Positions 16,248 to 23,229 of a DNA stretch of 64,000 nt are shown piece by piece. Origin of the DNA: Desulfomicrobium macestii (GTDB lineage: Bacteria; Desulfobacterota; Desulfovibrionia; Desulfovibrionales; Desulfomicrobiaceae); NCBI RefSeq assembly GCF_014873765.1, contig NZ_JADBGG010000020.1:1-64000 (forward strand), in the 5' to 3' direction. Made by a program: the position numbers and the translations under genes. Positions within the stretch are counted from its first letter, which is position 1. The number at the start of each line of letters is the position of its first letter. The notes under the pieces were generated by a model. The model searched no databases. It saw only the letters and a list, made by a program, of their open reading frames with translations, and had not been told where the DNA came from.

Positions 16248-16968
16248 AATCGGGGTGAAACAGCCCCAACGGGGCATCATGTGATAGCCCGGGGCAACGC
16301 CCTGGGTATCAGGGCCGCCAAATTTTCAAGCCCTGAAAGGGCGCAACTCTTTGCCGGATTACAATCATCGGCCCGGCCCAGGTGTTCCGCCCCTTCAGGG
16401 CGGGATTCCATTTGAACCTTGTTCCCAGGGCGTTGCCCTGGGCTGTCACCTTGCGCCCCGTTGGGGCTGGGACGCGACGTTTCGTTGGGTTCTGCCCTGT
16501 CTCCATCCCTCTTTACATTTCAGATTGTTAGCGCAGGGCAAAGGCTGGGTCGATGATGAAGCCTGTGGAGATGTCCCGGATCACTGGATCGAAGACTTTC
16601 TTGAGCGATGTTTCGTAGGTGAGTTCGAAGGTGGCCTGCGTTCCATGGGCCATGATTGATCTGCGATAGAAAATTCTGCCGTCCGCGTAGCCGGAAAGCA
16701 CAAAAAAATCCTTGCCCAAATGTTTGTAGGTCACCTGCTGCTCCGGCGCGGCCAGGGCTTGGGCCATGGCCGCAGAGACTGTCTGTTGCGGCGCATCGTT
16801 CATGCTCCCCCAGCAGCGCAGCTCGGCCAGGCCGTCCGGTGATGCGAAAATCTGACCGTCCCCCGCATCCGACTCGCCCAAGGGCCCGAGCAACCGCTTC
16901 GGCCAGGCCAGGGCGTATCCATATTTGTGATTGACGTAGCAGCCGTATTCATCCGTACGCAGGCAGAC
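16248..16968. repeat. Segmental duplication, copy 2
   Basis: Second copy of the 13567-14290 block, in the same orientation. Here the minus-strand gene continues beyond the duplicated part and is intact, so this is the likely parent copy. The two copies bracket the sorted protein and DUF4124 genes. Confidence 0.85.
16261..16469. repeat. REP-like palindrome cluster, copy 2
   Basis: Same series of palindromes as 13586-13793, with a few substitutions. It lies downstream of the minus-strand gene 16528-17070 and may act as a transcription barrier. Confidence 0.7.
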
Positions 16969-17070
16969 GTCCTCAAACGCCTCCATCGCCTTTTGCGACG
17001 CGCTCCCGGCCTCGATTGGGCTGATCGCAAGCAGCATCAAAACCGCCAGAAGGATTGTCGTTTCTTTCAT
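16528..17070 (-). CDS. Exported protein of unknown function, intact paralogue
   Basis: A 180-residue protein with a signal peptide (MKETTILLAVLMLLAISPIEA) and a mature domain of about 155 residues. Two cysteines in DVCLRTDEYGCYVN may pair, and a third lies in LRCWGSMND. I do not recognise the family with certainty; the pattern (YALAWPKRLLG, FFVLSGYADGRIFYRR) resembles small secreted proteins with a lipid- or ligand-binding beta fold. A GAGGA ribosome site precedes the ATG. The final residues correspond to the fragment at 13853-14296, which lacks the signal peptide. Confidence 0.7.
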   Translation of the reverse strand: MKETTILLAVLMLLAISPIEAGSASQKAMEAFEDVCLRTDEYGCYVNHKYGYALAWPKRLLGPLGESDAGDGQIFASPDGLAELRCWGSMNDAPQQTVSAAMAQALAAPEQQVTYKHLGKDFFVLSGYADGRIFYRRSIMAHGTQATFELTYETSLKKVFDPVIRDISTGFIIDPAFALR

Positions 17071-17147
17071 GCGCAGCTTCCTCGTTTCGGTTCACGTGAA
17101 AATGGTTGTCATCATGCATGCAGCCTGGGTGTGGGGGGAGTCAAGAT

Positions 17148-17203
17148 GGTGGGAAAGGTGGGGATGGAGGTGGTGAATGGTGAATGGTGATTGGGAAAGG
17201 CAG
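17148..17203 (+). repeat. Dispersed G-rich GTGAATGG repeat
   Basis: The purine-rich run GGTGGGGATGGAGGTGG leads into GTGAATGGTGATTGGGAAAG. This is the clearest copy of a family also seen near 12220, 19045 and 21480. Confidence 0.65.
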
Positions 17204-17205
17204 TG

Positions 17206-17232
17206 AAAAGGCGGAGCGTGGCCCCGCCTTTT
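17206..17232. terminator. Bidirectional terminator
   Basis: AAAAGGCGG and CCGCCTTTT pair around a short loop. It lies just downstream of the minus-strand gene ending at 17248. Confidence 0.7.
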
Positions 17233-17247
17233 GCGCAGTGGTGCCGT

Positions 17248-17931
17248 CTATGCCGCGAATTTTCTGCGGATGCCGACCAGGCCGAGGAGCGCCGGAGCGA
17301 GCAGCATGGCTGCGCCGGGGATGGGAACGGCATTGGTGCGGACGATCAGGTCTTGGAAGTTACCCTCAATCCCATCGTGCAACTGAATATTTGGCATGAG
17401 AATCTGATAGTTCAGGCCAAGGCCTAGGCTTGTTAGTTCGGCGAGTGATTTGGATGCGGCTAAGGATATCATCTCATCATAAAGAGTTTGGACGCTTTCA
17501 GGTTGGGTGATTGGGGTCCACTGATTTTCTGTGCCCAGCAGTCTCCATATCGAAGCCTGCAACGCCGTGATCGTGTCGCGATTATCGTCGCCGCTTAACC
17601 CGTTATAACCACCTGTATTAAAAGCGTACTCTTCCATGAGCCAAGCCGCTCTGTATTCTCCAAGTGTTGAAATCGCTTTGCTTGTAAATTCGTATTTATT
17701 GTTAAGATAAATAGTTTCGTCAAATTTTGCACAATATCCAAAAGTGTCCGTCACTCCTTGAAAACTAGCGCTAAAATTTATGTTAAACTCCGCATACGGT
17801 TCCCAATTAGATCCAGTATTTGCGGGTGTCCCCTCGTCAATTGTAAAATCGAAATACACTGCGGCATGTGCACTTGCTGAAAACAAGAGCAGCGTCATTC
17901 CAATAAAAAGGACAGTCATTTTTCGGTACAT
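17248..17931 (-). CDS. VPLPA-CTERM protein with thioester-like domain
   Basis: A 227-residue exported protein with a signal peptide (MTVLFIGMTLLLFSASAHA within the first 23 residues) and the sorting tail VPIPGAAMLLAPALLG ending in RRKFAA. The body has the two landmarks of thioester (TQXA-like) domains: Cys67 in TFGYCAKF and Gln125 in TALQASIWRLL, with RAAWLMEEYAF between. In Gram-positive adhesins such a Cys-Gln pair forms an internal thioester that binds host surfaces; bond formation here is inferred. It is a homologue of the 19760 gene. A sigma-54-like promoter and an island motif lie upstream. Confidence 0.8.
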   Translation of the reverse strand: MYRKMTVLFIGMTLLLFSASAHAAVYFDFTIDEGTPANTGSNWEPYAEFNINFSASFQGVTDTFGYCAKFDETIYLNNKYEFTSKAISTLGEYRAAWLMEEYAFNTGGYNGLSGDDNRDTITALQASIWRLLGTENQWTPITQPESVQTLYDEMISLAASKSLAELTSLGLGLNYQILMPNIQLHDGIEGNFQDLIVRTNAVPIPGAAMLLAPALLGLVGIRRKFAA

Positions 17932-18027
17932 AAAAAATCCTCCCTTTAGAATTTATTGAATCGCTGCAAGCACATAGCGCAGCCTTGGATTTGTACATGT
18001 TGCGCTGAAAGTAATGAGCAATGTAAA

Positions 18028-18043
18028 AGCATAGAACGTGCCG
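18028..18043 (-). promoter_or_regulatory. Sigma-54-like promoter
   Basis: On the minus strand CGGCACGTTCTATGCT matches TGGCACGNNNNTTGCW at all but two positions and keeps GG and GC ten bases apart. Transcription would start about 85 bases before the sorted-protein gene at 17931. Confidence 0.6.
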
Positions 18044-18257
18044 ATATTCGAATTGATCAACAGGGAAGACTAGAAATTCCATCATTCCGATTTTTATCAT
18101 TTTTTGTGTTGCACAGCTTTACACAGATACAGGTGCGCGAACTTGGAACGGGATGGCATGGGACTTCGAGTCTGACCGCGCTGGACTGTGAGTTTGCCTC
18201 ACTGAATTTTCGGGACGTGAATTACATTTGTTCTGGCCAGTTATCATGCATTCTTTT

Positions 18258-18274
18258 GTCTTGTCGGATCGGAC
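18258..18274. promoter_or_regulatory. 17-bp island motif, site 2
   Basis: GTCTTGTCGGATCGGAC. It lies about 215 bp upstream of the sigma-54-like promoter at 18028-18043, a usual distance for an enhancer-binding-protein site. Confidence 0.65.
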
Positions 18275-18399
18275 CAAAAAAATTCGGGGTATCGCGACAG
18301 GAATGGCATGCTTTTCAGCTTTTGAATTCTGGATTTTTGTCCCAGCCCTATCCTTGGCGCGATCTGCCCCTCCTATGAATTCCGGTAGACGGAGGAAGT

Positions 18400-18433
18400 C
18401 TATGTGTATATTATTGTGCGAACATACACATAG
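18400..18433. promoter_or_regulatory. VapBC operator
   Basis: A perfect 10-bp inverted repeat, CTATGTGTAT and ATACACATAG, separated by 14 bp. It ends within the ribosome binding site of vapB, as expected for an autoregulatory VapB site. Confidence 0.7.
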
Positions 18434-18441
18434 GAGGCGTC

Positions 18442-18636
18442 ATGCGTACCAACATTGTCATTGATGATCAGTTGATGGGGCAGGCATTGGAACTTTCCGG
18501 GCTCAAGACAAAGAAAGAGGCGGTGGAGGAGGGCCTGCGGCTGCTGATCGCCATGAAAAAGCAGGAGTCCATCCGGCAGTTTCGGGGCAAGCTGGCTTGG
18601 GTCGGTGATCTTGATGCCATGAGAAAAGACTCATGA
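18442..18636 (+). CDS. vapB: VapB-type antitoxin
   Basis: A 64-residue ribbon-helix-helix antitoxin. The N-terminus MRTNIVIDDQLMGQALELSG is the DNA-binding strand and first helix, followed by KTKKEAVEEGLRLLI, typical of VapB. The C-terminus (FRGKLAWVGDLDAMRKDS) would sit in the toxin groove. AGGAGG precedes the ATG. The stop overlaps the vapC start by ATGA. A perfect inverted repeat upstream indicates autorepression. Confidence 0.9.
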   Translation: MRTNIVIDDQLMGQALELSGLKTKKEAVEEGLRLLIAMKKQESIRQFRGKLAWVGDLDAMRKDS

Positions 18637-19025
18637 TTGTCGCGGATACCTCTGCCTGGATCGATTACTTTCGTGGAACCGTGGCTCCGCACACGGATTT
18701 GCTGGACCGTGAGCTTTCAAAATCGCGCATTATTATCGGCGACCTGATCATGACCGAACTTCTTCAGGGTTTCAGCGGGGAAAGAGAGTTCCAGGTTGCC
18801 AGGCAACTCATGGAGAGTCTGGAATACAGGGATTTTGTCGGCAAAGACATGGCGATTGCAGCGGCTCAGAACTATCGCATCCTGCGCAGAAAAGGGATCA
18901 CGGTCCGCAAAACCATCGATGTTCTCATCGCGACTTTCTGCATCGAGAACGGCGTTGAACTTATCCACAACGACAGGGACTTTGATCCGATGGAACAAGT
19001 GTTAGGATTGAGGGTGCTTCGGTAG
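18633..19025 (+). CDS. vapC: VapC-type PIN-domain ribonuclease toxin
   Basis: A 130-residue PIN-domain toxin. The acidic residues that bind Mg are visible: the first Asp in VADTSAWIDYFRG, the Glu in IIGDLIMTELLQGF, the Asp in KTIDVLIATFCIENG and the Asp in LIHNDRDFDPM. VapC enzymes cut tRNA or rRNA at single sites; the target here is unknown. It is coupled to vapB by a four-base overlap. All residues look intact. A dispersed repeat begins directly after the stop. Confidence 0.92.
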   Translation: MIVADTSAWIDYFRGTVAPHTDLLDRELSKSRIIIGDLIMTELLQGFSGEREFQVARQLMESLEYRDFVGKDMAIAAAQNYRILRRKGITVRKTIDVLIATFCIENGVELIHNDRDFDPMEQVLGLRVLR

Positions 19026-19072
19026 GTGAGAGGCGGGGATGGTGGTAGTGAATGGTGATTGGGAAAGGCAGC
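19026..19072 (+). repeat. Dispersed G-rich GTGAATGG repeat
   Basis: Begins at the vapC stop and includes GTAGTGAATGGTGATTGGGA followed by AAGGCAG, as in the copies near 17190 and 21490. Confidence 0.6.
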
Positions 19073-19149
19073 GATTGGAGAACGATGGATATAGGATAAG
19101 GGCTGGGATTGTGGGGACGGGGCATGCACTTTAAAAGCAGGAGGGTGGC

Positions 19150-19389
19150 ATGGGAGGCAGAGTCGCCAAACGGGGTAGCGGGCTGGATCTTGGAATATCC
19201 GGTTCCATCGTCACGGACTTTGGTATTTTAGAGAATTCGCTCGTCGACACTTCATTCAGGAAGGACGAGGTCGTTATCGAGCCTATGCGTGAGAGGTACG
19301 TGCTCGGTGAACTGCTGGCCGGGATATCTTTGGAGAATGTCCATGGCGAAGTCGGTATGGATGAGCCCGTGGGACAGGAGTTTTTGTAA
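19150..19389 (+). pseudogene. Orphan degenerate MazE-like antitoxin
   Basis: Seventy-nine codons clearly derived from the same source as mazE at 7463; the C-terminal halves match closely (LLAGISLENVHGEVGMDEPV). The DNA-binding barrel is eroded: KWGNSLALRIP has become KRGSGLDLGIS, so operator binding is probably lost. No mazF follows; the DNA after the stop is noncoding. It may be a decaying remnant, or an antitoxin that still neutralises the MazF at 7702. Confidence 0.65.
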
Positions 19390-19534
19390 TTTTATGGCAA
19401 GTCGTTAACGACGGTAATGACGAATCGGGGGCACGGCGGCGTCAACGGGCGTGTAGGGATAGAGGCGAGGATGGCGGCAGCGGGAAGATATGGGTTTGTC
19501 TGATTTTGTGAGACTGTTTGGATTTTCAGGGGAG

Positions 19535-19557
19535 GGCGGTTTGACCGCCTTTTTTTT
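19535..19557 (+). terminator. Rho-independent terminator
   Basis: GGCGGT-TTG-ACCGCC followed by eight T residues. Confidence 0.8.
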
Positions 19558-19663
19558 GTCCGGCGTTGCTGCTCCTGACCTGTTGGATAGATTGGGGATT
19601 TCTATTCGAGCGCTACGCGCATGGCTCGCTTCTTGCGTTTGCATGACGCGCTATACTCTGCTT

Positions 19664-19680
19664 GTCTTGTCAGATCGGAC
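19664..19680 (+). promoter_or_regulatory. 17-bp island motif, site 3
   Basis: GTCTTGTCAGATCGGAC. It lies only 80 bp before the sorted-protein gene at 19760. A TATACT box lies just upstream at 19652. No sigma-54 core was found between motif and gene. Confidence 0.6.
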
Positions 19681-19759
19681 AGTCGGGAATGCCGAGTTCT
19701 GGAACGCGGTCGATACAAGGAATAAGAATCCGCCCAAAAAAGGTTAAAAAGAGGGTAGT

Positions 19760-20404
19760 ATGAGATTAAAATTGATCTGTTTTATGATGATTGCAGCGAT
19801 GCTCTTGGGCATTGGCAGCGCTTGGGCTTCGGTGGTTAATGTGGACTATGGAACCACGTATTCTTACTGGGCAAGTAATGGTCAGTATCTGCCGACAACC
19901 CAATTTTCATTAGATATTGATGGTTTCAGTACATATGGATTCTGTGTGGACCCAATTAGCTCTATTGGAAAAGGTAATTATTCTTATAGCTTTTTATCAT
20001 GGACTCCTGAGTTTCTACAAGCTGCGTGGCTTATGGATAATTATGCACGATTCGAAGGTGCAATTAATACTCGGAGTGAAACAGTAGGGCTCCAAGCATC
20101 CATTTGGTCTGCTGTCACGAATTTAAATTATAAGCCAGTATTTAATACTAGAGGTCAAAGATCCACTTATGAAAGTTGGTTTGGAAGCATTTTGGATTCT
20201 TTGGATGACCAAACTTTGGCGAATCTGCAGTCTGAATACAAAATTTTACTCCCGTTCCTGACTACCGCCTCAGGTAAGGTGCTTAACAAGCAGGCTCTCA
20301 TCGTCAAATATCACTCTTCACCAGTCCCAATCCCCGGCGCAGCTCTGCTTCTGGGCAGCGCCCTGATCGGCATGGTCGGAGTGCGGAAGAAGTTCATGGC
20401 CTGA
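19760..20404 (+). CDS. VPLPA-CTERM protein with thioester-like domain
   Basis: A 214-residue exported protein, homologous to the one at 17248. It has a signal peptide (MRLKLICFMMIAAMLLGIG, cleavage after AWA) and the sorting tail VPIPGAALLLGSALIG ending RKKFMA. The putative thioester pair is Cys62 (TYGFCVDPI) and Gln112 (VGLQASIWSAV), with the conserved QAAWLMDNYARF in between. GC is lower in the body than in the tail. A GAGGG ribosome site precedes the ATG. Likely a surface-exposed, possibly covalently reactive adhesin-like protein; chemistry is inferred. Confidence 0.82.
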   Translation: MRLKLICFMMIAAMLLGIGSAWASVVNVDYGTTYSYWASNGQYLPTTQFSLDIDGFSTYGFCVDPISSIGKGNYSYSFLSWTPEFLQAAWLMDNYARFEGAINTRSETVGLQASIWSAVTNLNYKPVFNTRGQRSTYESWFGSILDSLDDQTLANLQSEYKILLPFLTTASGKVLNKQALIVKYHSSPVPIPGAALLLGSALIGMVGVRKKFMA

Positions 20405-20440
20405 CAGGCCGCTCCAAAACGGCGATCTGCTTCGCCAACA

Positions 20441-20480
20441 AAAAAAATCCAGGCCGAGTATGCACGTCCTGGATTTTTTT
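20441..20480. terminator. Bidirectional terminator
   Basis: AAAAAAATCCAGG and CCTGGATTTTTTT form a perfect 13-bp inverted repeat with a 14-base loop. Confidence 0.85.
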
Positions 20481-20547
20481 GTTTCCGTGCATCTGCGAAG
20501 GCGGGTTTATCCAGCCTTTTTTAATGCAAGAGCCATGGACTCGGTAG

Positions 20548-20564
20548 GTCCGAACGTTTCGGAC
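20548..20564. promoter_or_regulatory. 17-bp island motif, site 4, perfect palindrome
   Basis: GTCCGAACGTTTCGGAC: arms GTCCGAA/TTCGGAC around CGT. It is the most symmetric copy, which shows that the binding factor is a dimer. It lies about 185 bp upstream of the sigma-54-like promoter at 20749. Confidence 0.65.
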
Positions 20565-20748
20565 TCTCCGAAGGCCTTTTTACGGGCTCGCAAGACCGAC
20601 CTGGCGGTTATGCTATGAAGTTCGGCGGGTTGGACGAAAATGGGCTGCTGAAAGGGATGTCTCATGCGGCTGGACGGTGCGAGGAATGCTTGCTGTCTTG
20701 TCACAAGAATTTGTCGCAACATTCTGAATATTAATGTTTTTTATGGAT

Positions 20749-20764
20749 TGGCATGATTGTTCCT
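20749..20764 (+). promoter_or_regulatory. Sigma-54-like promoter
   Basis: TGGCATGATTGTTCCT matches TGGCACGNNNNTTGCW except C to T at position 6 and G to C in the -12 pair. Predicted start is about 50 bases before the gene at 20828. Confidence 0.45.
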
Positions 20765-20827
20765 AAGGCAGGTCAACTTTGAAAGGCCCGAAGACGAGTC
20801 ACCAAAATATTCACAATGAGGTAGAAG

Positions 20828-21373
20828 ATGAAAAAGGTTGCTTTGCTGACGATTGGTTTGTTGATGGTTTGTAATTTTGCATTTGCGGCTATTCATCCTA
20901 TTGATACAACTACTGGTTCGAATTTTGATGTTGGTGAATTAGTAATTTCAGATATTTATTATGGTAAAGGTGATATTATCGGTGATCATGGTACTGAATT
21001 TACCCATATATATAATTTTAGTGTAAGTACTGATTTTTCTTTCGGTTTTGGTATGAATAATAGTCCAAATATTCAAACTGTTCCTTTTATAAATACAACT
21101 TTTGATTTTTTGGATTTGGAAGATTCTTACAATGCTAATTTATATAGTAGTAATGGTGGTGATTCTATCATTGGAGGGAAAACTTTTGCAAAAGATTTTT
21201 TGGATGCAGGCAGTTATTATTTAAAATTAATTGGAACAACTAGTGGAACGGATGGTGGTTCCTATAATGTCAGTTTTGCTGCCTCCAACCCCGTCCCCGT
21301 CCCCGCCGCCGCCCTCCTCCTCGGCGCTGGCCTGCTCGGCATCGTGGGTATTCGTCGCAGACAGATTTCCTAG
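20828..21373 (+). CDS. VPxPA-CTERM sorted protein with AT-rich body
   Basis: A 181-residue exported protein with a signal peptide (MKKVALLTIGLLMVCNFAFA) and the tail NPVPVPAAALLLGAGLLG ending RRRQIS. The body, with FTHIYNFSVSTDFSFGF and a late GSYYLKLIG, resembles FxDxF-type PEP-CTERM proteins, which are beta-sandwich surface proteins; the match is partial. The first 460 bases are strongly AT-rich, while the last 70 bases that encode the sorting signal are very GC-rich, as if a foreign passenger had been joined to a resident tail. A purine-rich ribosome site precedes the ATG. Confidence 0.78.
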   Translation: MKKVALLTIGLLMVCNFAFAAIHPIDTTTGSNFDVGELVISDIYYGKGDIIGDHGTEFTHIYNFSVSTDFSFGFGMNNSPNIQTVPFINTTFDFLDLEDSYNANLYSSNGGDSIIGGKTFAKDFLDAGSYYLKLIGTTSGTDGGSYNVSFAASNPVPVPAAALLLGAGLLGIVGIRRRQIS

Positions 21374-21416
21374 CACACCTTCTTCATCCCAAATCTTACC
21401 TCATCGTCCTCACGGC

Positions 21417-21449
21417 CGGAATGGATCAGTCCTTTCCGGCTTTTTTTGT
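21417..21449 (+). terminator. Rho-independent terminator
   Basis: GCCGGAA/TTCCGGC stem followed by seven T residues. Confidence 0.8.
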
Positions 21450-22135
21450 TGCGCCGTGGGTGAGGGTGGGGATGGAGGTAGTGATTGGTGATTGGGAAAG
21501 GCAGGGGTGGAGGCTTTTATTCTCTATTTACCATTTTTAGCGTCCAATTCTGGGCAGTCGGCGTCACGTTCAAACGGTGCGCGGATTTTAATGTTTTGTC
21601 CCCGCCTTTATCCTCGCTTCATCCCAGTCTTCTGTCCTTCCAATATATCCATCTGCTTGTAAAAACTTGCTTCTTCACTGTCGGATAATCTTACAGACTA
21701 CGCTGCGCTTAATAGCGCGTCTGACTGGGAATTTCATGCTGCAGGAGATCTGTCCTGTTTGCGTCGAACTTCTTCAACGTGTTCGCATTCAAGATTATTT
21801 TTGCTGATAATTCTGGGATTGTGCTGATACGTCGCCGCTTTCGAAGGGGTGATGTGCGTAGTGTTCAGTATTGAAATATAGTTCATTTTGTCTGGTAATG
21901 CTTTAAGAATGCGGACTATTTTATTGGAAGTACGGTTTTTGCTTGTTTGTGGGGGATGATGGGCTTTGAAGGGGTGGGAGAGGTGAAGGCGAGGATGGGA
22001 CAAGGGCGCTTTGGAGAAGAAGCGATCGTGGAATTGCCTGCAAAATTTCAAATGCAAGATATGATGATTGCATATTTTTATATCAGGATTCCGTTGTGAA
22101 GAAGGGAGCACTTTCCAAATGAAGGAGGTTTTTTC
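21450..22135. other. Long intergenic stretch, no gene seen
   Basis: Apart from a dispersed repeat at its left end I see no convincing gene. A 125-codon minus-strand frame (21734-22111) is rich in His, Ser and Asn, has no ribosome site or family resemblance, and is not called. None of the strict 17-bp motif copies lies here, unlike before the neighbouring sorted-protein genes. Confidence 0.4.
21462..21507 (+). repeat. Dispersed G-rich repeat
   Basis: GGTGGGGATGGAGGTAGTGA followed by TTGGTGATTGGGAAAGGCAG, the same order as at 17148-17203. Confidence 0.6.
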
Positions 22136-22852
22136 ATGAAAAATTTATTCATTGCGATCGTTTTTCTGTCGATGTCTGTCTATTGCGTGAATGCGAATGC
22201 CTTGTCGTATACTTCCTTGGGATTCGATTACAATGCAGATATTCAGACCTATGGGTTTATTTCAGGCAGTCTGTTTCCTGAAGGAGACCTTAATCTGGGC
22301 GGAGTTCCGTTTTCCGTTCCATCCGGAACGGATTTGAATATTTGGCATAGTGAAATCGGTTCAACTTCTGGTTCCAAATCCTTGTCCGTGGATATCGGTC
22401 TGTCTGGTGTTGACAAGGTATATACCATCATCAACACCTATTGGGGGGAGAGCAGCCCGGGTTCGTTTGCGTATATTGAATTTGAAGGGGCCGGAGGAGC
22501 TTACTATCAGTATCTTCTCGATGGAAACTTCAACATCAGGGATTATTTCGGTGGGACGTATACGAATTCGTTGACCTCTCCTGATGCCGCCAATGTGTGG
22601 ACAGAGAGTGGAGTCAGGCTTGATATGCAGACCATCGACCTGCCGGACGCCTTCCTCTTCGAGGACCAAATCGCCATGACCTTGGTGGATAACGGCGCGA
22701 CCGGTTTCCAAAGGACATTTCTGTACGGCCTGACTGTGGGCACCCAGAACGGCGGCGGCGGCCCAAGCACGGTCCCCGAACCAGCCACCATCATCCTGCT
22801 CGGCGCCGGACTCCTGGGCCTGGCGGGCATCCGGCGGAAAATGACAAGCTGA
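22136..22852 (+). CDS. Classical PEP-CTERM sorted protein
   Basis: A 238-residue exported protein with a signal peptide (MKNLFIAIVFLSMSVYCVN, cleavage near ANA) and the tail VPEPATIILLGAGLLGLAG ending RRKMTS. The tail is the standard PEP-CTERM signal (VPEP), unlike the VPxPA tails of its neighbours. The body is a beta-rich domain of about 190 residues with a Gly/Asn linker before the tail. It carries a strong AAGGAGG site. With a single exosortase in the window, either XrtD accepts both tail types or another exosortase is encoded elsewhere. Confidence 0.8.
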   Translation: MKNLFIAIVFLSMSVYCVNANALSYTSLGFDYNADIQTYGFISGSLFPEGDLNLGGVPFSVPSGTDLNIWHSEIGSTSGSKSLSVDIGLSGVDKVYTIINTYWGESSPGSFAYIEFEGAGGAYYQYLLDGNFNIRDYFGGTYTNSLTSPDAANVWTESGVRLDMQTIDLPDAFLFEDQIAMTLVDNGATGFQRTFLYGLTVGTQNGGGGPSTVPEPATIILLGAGLLGLAGIRRKMTS

Positions 22853-22880
22853 AAAATCTCCTCAAGGCAAAGGAATTCGG

Positions 22881-22911
22881 CCGCCCCGCCTAAAAGTGGG
22901 GCGGTTTTTTT
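22881..22911 (+). terminator. Rho-independent terminator
   Basis: CCGCCCC/GGGGCGG stem with a 10-base loop, followed by seven T residues. Confidence 0.85.
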
Positions 22912-23004
22912 GCTGTAAATCTGCTGGATTCATGTGGTGCATAGTGAATGGTCAAACTCGCCTGCCTTCATTCCTGACTTTGGCTCAGCCCGCCCTTTAC
23001 GTTC

Positions 23005-23021
23005 GTCCAGCCAAATCAGAC
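23005..23021 (+). promoter_or_regulatory. 17-bp island motif, site 5
   Basis: GTCCAGCCAAATCAGAC, a weaker copy (13 of 17 bases shared with site 7). It lies 85 bp upstream of the sigma-54-like promoter of the exosortase gene. Confidence 0.5.
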
Positions 23022-23106
23022 TCATCTCACCGTTGCCTGGCGGCCCCTGAACCTCCAGAACCAGCGGCCTGCAAGGATTTCATGGCTTTTATTCAAATCA
23101 TTTGCT

Positions 23107-23122
23107 TGGCACGGGACTTGTA
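23107..23122 (+). promoter_or_regulatory. Sigma-54 promoter of the exosortase operon
   Basis: TGGCACGGGACTTGTA matches TGGCACGNNNNTTGCA at every defined position but one. The predicted start near 23133 leaves about 97 bases of leader before xrtD. Confidence 0.7.
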
Positions 23123-23229
23123 AAAACATCGCGGTTTTGTCCTGTGGCTCGAAGGCCTTCCGTCGCGGCCGGGTACCATCTGAATCTTCCTGCTGATTCG
23201 CAATTTTCAATACAGAGTCTGGAGCATGC

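Larger units (their letters stand above)
17932..18399. other. Intergenic control region between divergent genes
   Basis: Holds the sigma-54-like promoter (18028-18043, reading left) and 17-bp motif site 2 (18258-18274) for the minus-strand sorted-protein gene. I see no gene in it. Confidence 0.5.
20405..20827. other. Intergenic control region
   Basis: Contains a bidirectional terminator (20441-20480), motif site 4 (20548-20564) and a sigma-54-like promoter (20749-20764). A 71-codon minus-strand frame here (20507-20722) has no recognisable features, and I do not call it. Confidence 0.5.
22912..23229. other. Control region of the exosortase operon
   Basis: Holds motif site 5 (23005-23021), the best sigma-54-like promoter in the window (23107-23122) and a leader of about 100 bases. 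It also has a short TAGTGAATGG repeat fragment near 22942. No gene is visible. Confidence 0.5.

Noticed and set aside
20507-20722. Minus-strand 71-codon frame between sorted-protein genes
   Set aside because: No ribosome site or recognisable features; it spans the palindromic motif site 4, which explains the region better.
21734-22111. Minus-strand 125-codon frame in the long gap
   Set aside because: Low-complexity composition, no start signal and no family resemblance. It could be a decayed gene, but nothing supports that.
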